A stretch of 26,522 bases of DNA, from the NCBI GenBank assembly GCA_030694835.1, contig JAUYUF010000067.1, positions 1-26,522 of the forward strand. Reading direction: 5' to 3'. Position 1 is the stretch's first letter, and every line of letters starts with the position of its first letter. Below the pieces are notes generated by a model. It was given only the letters and a program-made list of their open reading frames with translations. It had not been told where the DNA came from and did not search any database. Made by a program: the position numbers and the translations under genes. This document shows positions 8,683 through 16,052 of the stretch, one piece after another. This stretch comes from Flavobacteriaceae bacterium. Lineage in GTDB: Bacteria > Bacteroidota > Bacteroidia > Flavobacteriales > Flavobacteriaceae.

Positions 8683-8768
8683 GCTCGAGTGGCGGAATTG
8701 GTAGACGCGCTGGACTTAAAATCCAGTAGAAAGAAATTTCTGTATGGGTTCAAGTCCCATCTCGAGTA
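8683..8768 (+). tRNA. tRNA-Leu (anticodon TAA)
   Basis: The 86-nt gene has a class II cloverleaf. The acceptor arms GCTCGAG (8683-8689) and CTCGAGT (8761-8767) pair, with discriminator A at 8768. The anticodon stem CTGGA/TCCAG encloses CTTAAAA, anticodon TAA. The variable arm AGAAAGAAATTTCT is the long arm expected for leucine. The T arm has GGGTTCAAGTCCC. It lies 8 bp after tRNA-Gly and is probably cotranscribed with it. CCA is not encoded. Confidence 0.96.
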
Positions 8769-8770
8769 CA

Positions 8771-8814
8771 AAATCCCTTGTTAATCTTTTGATTTTCAAG
8801 GGATTTGTTTTTTG
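8771..8814 (+). terminator. Terminator of the tRNA unit, overlapping the end of the pseudogene
   Basis: AAATCCCTTG (8771-8780) and CAAGGGATTT (8797-8806) form a perfect 10-bp stem with a 16-base loop, followed by GTTTTTTT. On the other strand the hairpin lies at the 3' end of the DUF4442 pseudogene, so it may once have served both. Confidence 0.88.
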
Positions 8815-9320
8815 TTATATTTATGAAAGTTTTTGGCGTTTTTCTTTACTCTATAAAATTCCTTATCAGCTATATAAAGTGTTTTAGAAAGTTCATTGAA
8901 AATAACTCCTTGAACATCAGTAATGTTTAGCTCTTTAATAATTTCTAATTCTTTTCTAGTTTAAGTAATTTCTTCAGAAGAAAATTAAAAAGTTGCAAAA
9001 GCATCAGAAAAAGCGGGTCTTTTGTATTGAACGGTAGAAACTTTATCCCATACCGCATAGTCATCACCTAAAATATGAATAAGTTGAATCATATAAATAG
9101 GATCAGTAGCAGCATATAAGCTTCGTCCAAAAATACTTCCTACATAATTTCTATTTTTAATACTCAATGTAATTTTAACATCTATTTGGTGTAAATTATT
9201 TGAAACAAACGTAAGTTTTCCAGTAGAACGACGATACATGGGTGAAATATTAAACCCATATTTAAAAATATGGGCATCACTTAAAAATAAACGCAGAAAT
9301 TAGGTTTCCTTTTGATACAT
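8796..9320 (-). pseudogene. DUF4442 (hot-dog thioesterase-like) gene with three in-frame TAA stops
   Basis: One unbroken reading frame of 174 codons from the ATG at 9320 to a TGA at 8798-8796 reads as a DUF4442 protein, but it is interrupted by TAA at 9302-9300 (codon 7), 8987-8985 and 8963-8961. Readable pieces include FKYGFNISPMYRRSTGKL, NYVGSIFGRSLYAATDPIYM, LGDDYAVWDK, FSSEEIT and SKTLYIADKEFY. They appear in the order expected for the family and without any frameshift. The usual FGGS reads FGRS here, a further sign of decay. A TAAGTTTG -7-like box sits at 9359-9352. DUF4442 proteins are hot-dog-fold, thioesterase-like and of unknown substrate. The longest intact piece is an 84-residue fragment (9239-8985). 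I call it a pseudogene; translational readthrough is possible but less likely. Confidence 0.72.
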
Positions 9321-9407
9321 GTTTAATGTAAAATTTTAAAAATTAAAAAATCAAACTTAAATTAAAAATAGGATTTATTTCTTTATTTTTAAGTCAAATT
9401 TTGATAG

Positions 9408-10109
9408 ATGATTTACTTTCCATTTTTTGCAGGCATACTTTCCTCTATGATACATGTGGTATCAGGTCCAGACCATTTAGCAGCCGTAACGCCTTTAGTA
9501 ATTGAAACCAAAAAGAAAGCATGGAAAATTGGACTTTCATGGGGCTTTGGTCATTTAACAGGCATGCTTTCAATTGGTATTTTATTTTCCGTTTTCAAGG
9601 AAATTATTCCGGTTGATGCTATTTCGGCTTACAGCGAACAAATTGTGGGTTTGGTTTTAATAGTAATAGGCACTTGGGCTTTTTATAAAATTTTCAAAAA
9701 GGAAAAATCACATGAGCATCCACATATTCACGCAGAAAAGGAACCACTGATTCATATTCACCAGCATGTACATCAAGAAACAAATACGCATCAACATTCG
9801 CACAAAAACCAACAAAAACAACACGAATTAGCTTCTTTTTCTATCGGATTTTTACACGGATTGGCTGGAATTGCCCATTTTATTTTGTTTTTACCCGTTT
9901 TGAGTTTTGAAACCCAATGGGAAGCCATGAACTATTTAATCGGATTTGCAGTTGGAACGGTTTTGGCGATGACTTTATATGCATTGGTCTTAAATTCGGT
10001 CACAAAATATTCGAAACAAGAACACAATCCAACTTTTTTTAAAGGAATTAGGTTAGCAGGCGGAATGTTTGCAATTGTTATCGGAATTTATTGGCTGTTT
10101 TTTATATAA
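9408..10109 (+). CDS. Putative nickel permease (UreH/NicO-like) with His-rich loop
   Basis: The 233-residue protein has about six membrane segments. The first carries HVVSGPDHLAA (H16, D22, H23), the HX5DH-type metal motif of UreH-like and NiCoT-related transporters, and GFLHGLAGIAHF (147-158) is a second His-containing motif. The cytosolic or periplasmic loop at residues 102-139 holds 12 histidines. Urease and cobalamin genes are absent from the window, while an entire [NiFe] hydrogenase locus begins next door, so nickel delivery to hydrogenase maturation is the natural inference. It converges on hypE with only 5 bp between the stop codons. Direction of transport (import rather than export) is inferred from context. 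Confidence 0.75.
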   Translation: MIYFPFFAGILSSMIHVVSGPDHLAAVTPLVIETKKKAWKIGLSWGFGHLTGMLSIGILFSVFKEIIPVDAISAYSEQIVGLVLIVIGTWAFYKIFKKEKSHEHPHIHAEKEPLIHIHQHVHQETNTHQHSHKNQQKQHELASFSIGFLHGLAGIAHFILFLPVLSFETQWEAMNYLIGFAVGTVLAMTLYALVLNSVTKYSKQEHNPTFFKGIRLAGGMFAIVIGIYWLFFI

Positions 10110-10114
10110 TATCA

Positions 10115-11137
10115 TTAACAAATTCTCGGAAGTTGTTCGCCAACTAACGGACTTACAATGCGTTTTCCGCCGATAATACTATGTAAAACCACTTTATTGG
10201 GATGTTCAGAAACAACTTCTCCAATTTTTACAGCATTTTTCCCATTTTCATCTTCTTGCATTAATTGAATGATTTCTTGTTCAATTTTGGCATCAACTAT
10301 GGCGATAAAAACGCCTTCATTGGCAACATATAATGGGTCTAAACCCAATATTTCACAAGCCGCGGCGACTTGTTTTTCCAATGGAATATGAGTTTCAGAT
10401 ATTTCAATTCCTAAATGACAATCATTAGCAATTTCGTGTAAAACACTTCCCAAACCACCGCGTGTTGGATCTCTAAAAAAATGAATTTTATTGCCAAAAG
10501 CATCCAACATTTTTTTGGTTAAATGATTGAGATTGGTAGTATCACTTACAATATCCGACTCAAATTGAAGTCCTTCGCGTTGTGACATAATAGCCATTCC
10601 GTGTTGTGCTATGTTATTGTTGATGATAATTTTATCGCCAATTTTAATGTTTTTTGATGAAATGGAAGCATTTGGATGAACACTTCCAATACCAGTAGTA
10701 TTGATAAAAATTTGATCACCTTTTCCTCTTTCAACTACTTTAGTGTCGCCTGTTATTATTTGAACATCACTTTTATCTGCAGCAAGCTTAATAGAGGTTA
10801 TTATATTTTTAAAATCTGTTAATTTCAATCCTTCTTCTATGATAAATGCCAGAGAAAGAAATTTTGGAATAGCTCCACACATCGCTACATCATTAACAGT
10901 TCCATTAACAGCCAACTCACCAATATTCCCTCCTTTAAAAAAGATTGGAGAAATAACAAAACTATCTGTAGACATGGCAATTTTTCCTTCTAATTGAACA
11001 ATGGAACCGTCGTGTTTTTCATTCAAATAAGGGTTGTCAAATGTTTTGAAAATCAATTCATCAATTAATTTCCTAGTGAGCTCTCCGCCACTACCATGAC
11101 CTAAATTAATGGTTTCAGAATTTATATTTTGACTCAT
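10115..11137 (-). CDS. hypE: HypE, carbamoyl dehydratase for CN ligand synthesis
   Basis: HypE takes the carbamoyl group from HypF onto its C-terminal cysteine and dehydrates it with ATP to a thiocyanate, giving the CN ligands of the active-site iron. The PurM/AIR-synthase-like fold is visible: INLGHGSGGELTRKLI near the start, AMSTDSFVISP, GELAVNGTVNDVAMCGA, and DPTRGGLGSVLHEIA. The C-terminus is LPRIC with the terminal cysteine that carries the thiocarboxamide. I start at the ATG at 11137 (340 residues), because the 15 upstream codons in frame lie inside hypD and do not match the family. It is the last gene of the hya-hyp arm, 11 bp after hypD. Confidence 0.96.
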   Translation of the reverse strand: MSQNINSETINLGHGSGGELTRKLIDELIFKTFDNPYLNEKHDGSIVQLEGKIAMSTDSFVISPIFFKGGNIGELAVNGTVNDVAMCGAIPKFLSLAFIIEEGLKLTDFKNIITSIKLAADKSDVQIITGDTKVVERGKGDQIFINTTGIGSVHPNASISSKNIKIGDKIIINNNIAQHGMAIMSQREGLQFESDIVSDTTNLNHLTKKMLDAFGNKIHFFRDPTRGGLGSVLHEIANDCHLGIEISETHIPLEKQVAAACEILGLDPLYVANEGVFIAIVDAKIEQEIIQLMQEDENGKNAVKIGEVVSEHPNKVVLHSIIGGKRIVSPLVGEQLPRIC

Positions 11138-11148
11138 AACTAATACCG

Positions 11149-12231
11149 TTAAATAATTGAAAAATGATAATAGGCAGCACAAGCACCTTCAGATGAAACC
11201 ATGGGAGCGCCCAATGGATTAGATGGATTGCAATTTTTTCCAAATTGGGAACATTCCATTGGCTTTTTAATTCCTTTTAGAACTAAACCCGCAATACAGA
11301 GTTCATTTTCAGGAACTTTAATATGGCTGATATTGAATTTTTTTTCTGCATCAAAATCACTAAAATTTTCTCTCAATACATAACCACTATTAGGAATTTC
11401 TCCAATTCCGCGCCATTCTCTATTTCCAATTTCAAATACTTGTTCAATAACAGCTCTCGCAGTTTTGTTTCCTTCTTCTTTTACAGCTCGTGTGTATTGA
11501 TTTTCAACTTCGTGTTTTTTATCTTCTAATTGTTTTACTGCAAAATAAATTCCTTGAACTAAATCTAAGGGTTCAAAACCCGTAATAATAATAGGTACTT
11601 TATATTTTTTTGAAATAGGATGATATTCTTGATAACCCATAATTGCACACACATGACCTGCCGCTAAAAACGCATCGATTGAACTAAATTTATCATCCAA
11701 AATTGCTTCCATTGCCGGAGGAACTAATACATGTGAAACTAATATAGAATAGTTAGTAAGTCCTTCTTTTTGAGCATGTAATACAGATAAAGCATTGGCA
11801 GGTGCAGTAGTTTCGAAACCAACGGCAAAAAACACCACTTCTTTTGTAGGATTTTCCTTGGCAATACTAACAGCTTCTAAAGGCGAATATAAAATCCGTA
11901 AATCACCACCATTGGCTTTGGCTTCTAACAAACTTTTTTTACTTCCTGGGACACGAATCATATCGCCAAAAGAGCAAACAATAACGCCTTGTTCTAATAA
12001 TTCTATGGCCTTATCAATCAAATTAAGTGGCGTAACACAAACCGGACAACCGGGACCGTGAATCATTCTGATATTTTCCGGCAGCAAATCCAAAATGCCG
12101 TTTTTCACCAAACTATGGGTTTGTCCTCCACAAATTTCCATGATACTCCACTTTTTGGTGGTTATTTTATGAAGCTCATCAATAATAGCTTTAGTAGCTT
12201 CATAATTGCGGTATTCTTGTAAATATTTCAT
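11149..12231 (-). CDS. hypD: HypD, scaffold protein for Fe(CN)2CO assembly
   Basis: HypD, with HypC, holds the iron on which the CN and CO ligands are assembled. The 360-residue protein has the conserved MEICGGQTHS (C34), GPGCPVCVTP (C62, C65), and the C-terminal cysteine cluster region with C327, C334 and C351 ending GACAAYYHF, which binds a [4Fe-4S] cluster. All signature motifs are intact. It lies between hypF and hypE on the minus strand. Confidence 0.97.
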   Translation of the reverse strand: MKYLQEYRNYEATKAIIDELHKITTKKWSIMEICGGQTHSLVKNGILDLLPENIRMIHGPGCPVCVTPLNLIDKAIELLEQGVIVCSFGDMIRVPGSKKSLLEAKANGGDLRILYSPLEAVSIAKENPTKEVVFFAVGFETTAPANALSVLHAQKEGLTNYSILVSHVLVPPAMEAILDDKFSSIDAFLAAGHVCAIMGYQEYHPISKKYKVPIIITGFEPLDLVQGIYFAVKQLEDKKHEVENQYTRAVKEEGNKTARAVIEQVFEIGNREWRGIGEIPNSGYVLRENFSDFDAEKKFNISHIKVPENELCIAGLVLKGIKKPMECSQFGKNCNPSNPLGAPMVSSEGACAAYYHFSII

Positions 12232-12335
12232 GTCAAATTATTAAAAGATTGAAAAATTAAATAATTGATAATGAACAACTTCATTGTTTTATATTTTTTC
12301 ACTTTTCACTATTTCTGTTGGCTATTGGTTTTTCG
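12232..12335. other. AT-rich low-complexity spacer between hypF and hypD
   Basis: This 104-bp gap is larger than the others in the minus arm. On the minus strand it is a run of related short words (GTGAAAA, AATTATTTAA, TTCATTATCAATT), the sort of degenerate filler common in Bacteroidota spacers. No terminator or TAnnTTTG box is evident, so transcription probably continues from hypF into hypD. Confidence 0.4.
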
Positions 12336-14636
12336 CTATTTTCTAATAACTTTTCCCTTTTTCCTATTTCCTAAATTTTCACAATGATAATAATACATCA
12401 ATTGTCCGAACGAAATATTTTCATCGTTAGGCGGTAATTGGTTGTTAAAATACAAATAAAAATCATCTTTTGCCAATTCAGTTAACATATCAATTAGCGT
12501 AGTATTTTGAAAAACACCACCACTTAAAGCAATATGTTTGATGTTTTGTTGATTTGCTACTTCTAAAATGATGGAACTTAAAGTAAATAAAAAATTACTG
12601 ATGATTTGAGGAATTGATACTCCGGACATAAAATCTTCGTAACATTTTTGTATGATAAGTTGAGGTAAAATCAATCCATTTTCTACAATTGGATGATAAT
12701 TTTTGCAGTTTTTTAGTTGATAATCTTTTACTTGATTTTCCAATACAATGGCAGCTTCACCTTCATAAGTGTTATAATCGACTAAATTAAGAAGTGAAGC
12801 AAGTGCGTCAAATAAACGACCCATTGAGGATGTTTTGAGCGTATTATTCTTAATAACTGATTGATAAATGGCCCATTCTTCTTCACTAAATTTATTCTTT
12901 ATAGATTCTTTTATTTCATCATTTGATAAAGAAAGTAATGATAAACGAGGTTCTTTAGCCATTTTATCACCCGCAAACCAATTAAAATAGGAGAGATGTA
13001 TAAGTCGATTCATAGCTCCTTTTTCAAAGGTGAAAAACTCACTTCCCCAAATATTTTTATCATCACCAAAACCGGTTCCATCCCAAATAACACCAAGAAT
13101 TTTATCATTAGAATTAAATAAATTATTTTCACCCAAAACAGAAGCAAAATGAGCTTTATGATGTTGAATTTCAATTACCGGTTTATTGAATTGAACACCC
13201 AATTCTTTAGCCAATACATTACTTTGGTATTGAGGATGTGAATCTGTTAATATAATTTCTGGTTGTTCTTCAAACAGCTCCATGAAATACGAAATTGTGT
13301 TAGTATATCGCTCAACCACATCAAAATGATCTAAATTTCCCAGATATTGACTTATATAAACTTGTTCATTTGGCACAAATGCGATGGAACTTTTTAAATG
13401 TGATCCAGTTGCTAATATTTTCTGAGAATTATGTTGTTTAAAATCGAAATAATTGGGGGCATAACCTCTTGATCTTCTAAATAGCACTTTAGTCTCAAAT
13501 TTGGAGCTTATTTTTAACACTGAATCGTCTTGTGGATTGCTAATTTCTAAATTGTGATGCAAAAAATAATCAGCTACAGTTGATAAAAGTTCAACTGCCA
13601 ATTTTTCATCGCTAATGATAGGTGAACCATGAATATTTCCACTGGTTGCAACTATAGGAAAGGTCAATTTATTGGCTAATAATTGTAAAATTCCTGTATA
13701 AGGAAGCATAACTCCCAATTGTTTTAATTGAGGAGCAACACCTTCTAAATTAATACCTCCTTTATATTTACTAGTTGAAACAATAACAATAGGTCGTTCA
13801 GTTGATGTTAATGCTTTTATTTCTTCAGTTGAAATCAGAACTTCTTTTTGTAACAATTCCAACGATGGATATAAAACAGCAAAGGGCTTGTGAGGTCTTT
13901 TTTTTCGTTCTCTTAATTTTTGAATGGTTTTTTCATTGCGAGCATCACAACACAATAAATATCCGCTGGTGTTTTTTATGGCTATAATTTTTCCTTCAGA
14001 CAAAAGTTTTGAAATTTTTTCAAAAAGTGAATATTTCCCTAAGTCTAAATTTTGCTGATTGTTATCAGTTAATCGCAGCTGTATTCCACATGCTGCACAC
14101 GTATTAGTTTGGGAATGAAAACGATGATTCGTTGGATCGGTATATTCTTCTAAACAAGTTTTACACATGGGAAATGAATTGATAGCAGTGTTGGCGCGCT
14201 CAAACGGAAAGGTATTTGTTAAAGACCAACGCGGACCACAATTAACACAAGTGGTAAAAGGATATTGAAATCTACGGTTTTTTGGGTCTTTTATTTCTGA
14301 TTCACAATCTTTACAAATAGCAAAATCTGGTGTGAGTGTTAAATTTAATTTATCACCTTTTGTTGATGGAATGATAGAAAAATCTTTAAAAAGAGTAAAT
14401 TCAATTTGATCTATTTGATGATGAGTAATTTTTGAAACGGGCGGGGGAGATTTTATAAGTTTTTGATAAAATGTATAAATATTATTTTCATTTCCGCTGA
14501 GGATGATTACAACACCTTCTTCATTATTTGAAACACTTCCATTTATTTTAAAAGCATGAGCCAAATTATAAACAAAAGGTCGAAATCCGACCCCTTGTAC
14601 TTGACCTTTGATGATAATTTGATACGTTTTTAACAT
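12336..14636 (-). CDS. hypF: HypF, carbamoyltransferase
   Basis: HypF uses carbamoyl phosphate and ATP to carbamoylate HypE. The 766 residues show the full domain order: acylphosphatase-like domain with GQVQGVGFRPFVYN (11-24); two zinc fingers with C108, C111, C130, C133 and C158, C161, C180, C183; a YrdC-like domain at about 200-380 (RKKRPHKPFAV, TSGNIHGSPI); and a Kae1-like domain at about 390-750 with HHKAHFASVL, WDGTGFGDD and LSGGVFQN. The length is normal. The last 15 or so residues are a basic tail (NRKKGKVIRK) beyond the core fold. It follows the protease gene by 25 bp. Confidence 0.97.
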   Translation of the reverse strand: MLKTYQIIIKGQVQGVGFRPFVYNLAHAFKINGSVSNNEEGVVIILSGNENNIYTFYQKLIKSPPPVSKITHHQIDQIEFTLFKDFSIIPSTKGDKLNLTLTPDFAICKDCESEIKDPKNRRFQYPFTTCVNCGPRWSLTNTFPFERANTAINSFPMCKTCLEEYTDPTNHRFHSQTNTCAACGIQLRLTDNNQQNLDLGKYSLFEKISKLLSEGKIIAIKNTSGYLLCCDARNEKTIQKLRERKKRPHKPFAVLYPSLELLQKEVLISTEEIKALTSTERPIVIVSTSKYKGGINLEGVAPQLKQLGVMLPYTGILQLLANKLTFPIVATSGNIHGSPIISDEKLAVELLSTVADYFLHHNLEISNPQDDSVLKISSKFETKVLFRRSRGYAPNYFDFKQHNSQKILATGSHLKSSIAFVPNEQVYISQYLGNLDHFDVVERYTNTISYFMELFEEQPEIILTDSHPQYQSNVLAKELGVQFNKPVIEIQHHKAHFASVLGENNLFNSNDKILGVIWDGTGFGDDKNIWGSEFFTFEKGAMNRLIHLSYFNWFAGDKMAKEPRLSLLSLSNDEIKESIKNKFSEEEWAIYQSVIKNNTLKTSSMGRLFDALASLLNLVDYNTYEGEAAIVLENQVKDYQLKNCKNYHPIVENGLILPQLIIQKCYEDFMSGVSIPQIISNFLFTLSSIILEVANQQNIKHIALSGGVFQNTTLIDMLTELAKDDFYLYFNNQLPPNDENISFGQLMYYYHCENLGNRKKGKVIRK

Positions 14637-14661
14637 TTATAAATCAGTAATATAAAACGAT

Positions 14662-15192
14662 TCAAAAAGAATTATAAAGTTGAGTTGATAAAGCTAAAAT
14701 TTTAGAAACACCTTCTTGAATTGAATTTCTTACTTTCTCACTTAATTCAATAGTCATAGGTTTCATTTCTTCAATTGAAATTGTGAAAAGATATATTTCA
14801 GGAATTTTTTCCATCAAATAAACAGATTCAATCATGTCTTTTAGTCCAACATCGTGAACACTTAAAGCAGATGGGTAATCGGATGCAAATCGTGGTTTAA
14901 TCAGTGAAATAGTTCCTGCTGCTTTTCCATCCATGGTAGCATCAATCAATATTATTTTTGGATAGGTTTCAAACATATTCAGCAATAAAAACCCACCCGT
15001 TCCGCCATCAACTAGATCAATATATGTAGGCAATTCCATTTTTTCCATTTCCTGAATTAGCTGAACTCCTACGCCTTCATCGCCCATTAAATAATTTCCA
15101 ACGCCCATTATTAGTATACTTTTTGATTTATCTTCTTCAAAAAAGTAAGTTGCGTTTGCTTTGTCTGTTATCGGATTAATTGTTTTTTTCAT
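14662..15192 (-). CDS. hyaD: Hydrogenase maturation protease of the HyaD/HupD type
   Basis: This endopeptidase removes the C-terminal extension of the large subunit after nickel insertion. The 176-residue protein has GVGNYLMGDEGVGV, and the three nickel-sensing residues of the HybD family are E39 (in GDEG), D84 (in LIDAT) and H113 (in SVHDVG). A 25-30-residue N-terminal extension precedes the core. It sits directly after the hya structural genes, and by position should process HyaB, while HoxW serves HoxH. A strong hairpin terminator separates it from hyaC. Confidence 0.93.
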   Translation of the reverse strand: MKKTINPITDKANATYFFEEDKSKSILIMGVGNYLMGDEGVGVQLIQEMEKMELPTYIDLVDGGTGGFLLLNMFETYPKIILIDATMDGKAAGTISLIKPRFASDYPSALSVHDVGLKDMIESVYLMEKIPEIYLFTISIEEMKPMTIELSEKVRNSIQEGVSKILALSTQLYNSF

Positions 15193-15202
15193 TAGTTGCT
15201 AT

Positions 15203-15261
15203 AAAAAAACCTTAAAAGCAGGTTTTGGTTTATAAATTTAAACTTTTTTCCTGCTTTTAAG
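15203..15261 (-). terminator. Strong intrinsic terminator between hyaC and the protease/hyp genes
   Basis: CTTAAAAGCAGG (15211-15222) and CCTGCTTTTAAG (15250-15261) are a perfect 12-bp inverted repeat. On the minus strand the hairpin is followed by G and seven T (15209-15203). The 27-base loop contains a second small palindrome (GTTTA / TAAAC). It lies 34 bp after hyaC and just before the protease ATG, so it likely sets a lower level for the maturation genes than for hyaABC. Confidence 0.82.
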
Positions 15262-15295
15262 ATAATTAAAGAAAGGTTAGTTAATTAGTTGTTGA

Positions 15296-16030
15296 TTAAT
15301 TTTCTTCTGTTTCTGTATTATTAGATAATTCTTTTTTAGTTTTAATCCGTTTGCTGAAAACAAATTTGTAGCCACTAATCATAGAAGATGCTTCGCCTCT
15401 TCCTTCGAGCCAATCATGGTAAAATACCAAGTAAATATGTATCATGCTAAAGAAGATAAATATCCACATAGAAATGTGATGTATTTGTCTTGTTGCAAAA
15501 TCGCCGCCTAACATCGGAACTACCCAGCTAAATAAATTAGGTAACCACCATTCTGAAGTTGCTGCATACATTCCAAATCCTGTACATACTTGAATTAATG
15601 CTAGGAAAAACATAACTAAGTAGGAGATTGTAGCCACACTATTGTGTCCAATACTTATATGTTTTGGATCATGGATTTCTTCATTCATTAATAAAATGTC
15701 AATTTTGAGAACATGTTTTATGTTTTCCCAAACTTTTTTATTAAAAGGCATAAAAGCGGTCCAGCGTGCAAATCGATTACCTATAATTGCCCAATACAAT
15801 CTTAAAATCATTACAAAGAAGAAAAGATAGGCTGCTAAAAAATGAATAAATCGAGTCGTGCCCATCAAGTATAATTCAGATGCGTCGGCTTTGATTAAAA
15901 AAGCAGGTGGATTAGCAATTAGGAATCCAGTAAGAATTAATGCAACTATAGCTAAAACATTAAACCAATGAAAAACTCTTATGGCTAATTGCCAAACATA
16001 AACTCTTTTAAATTTTTGATTTTTTTCCAT
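15296..16030 (-). CDS. hyaC: HyaC, membrane b-type cytochrome subunit of uptake hydrogenase
   Basis: HyaC anchors the HyaAB dimer to the cytoplasmic membrane and passes electrons through heme b to the quinone pool. The 244-residue protein has four or five membrane helices (about 15-40, 60-83, 130-152, 185-206). Candidate heme ligands are H21 in RVFHWFN, H63 in FIHFLA, and H184/H185 and H198 in IHHISMWIFIFFSMIHIY. The charged C-terminal tail (KKELSNNTETEEN) is cytoplasmic by inference. It starts 22 bp after hyaB and ends at a strong terminator. Confidence 0.95.
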   Translation of the reverse strand: MEKNQKFKRVYVWQLAIRVFHWFNVLAIVALILTGFLIANPPAFLIKADASELYLMGTTRFIHFLAAYLFFFVMILRLYWAIIGNRFARWTAFMPFNKKVWENIKHVLKIDILLMNEEIHDPKHISIGHNSVATISYLVMFFLALIQVCTGFGMYAATSEWWLPNLFSWVVPMLGGDFATRQIHHISMWIFIFFSMIHIYLVFYHDWLEGRGEASSMISGYKFVFSKRIKTKKELSNNTETEEN

Positions 16031-16052
16031 AATAAAAAATTAAAATATTGAG

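Noticed and set aside
8985..9239. An independent 84-residue gene
   Set aside because: The homology continues in the same frame on both sides of it, past TAA codons, so it is a fragment of a decayed DUF4442 gene.
8603..9407. Integrated mobile island at the tRNA genes
   Set aside because: No integrase, no repeated tRNA 3' end and no direct repeat are visible between the tRNAs and the hydrogenase locus or at the deoC side.
11138..11182. Extended hypE start overlapping hypD
   Set aside because: The 15 extra residues do not match HypE, and the ATG at 11137 gives a normal N-terminus 11 bp after hypD.
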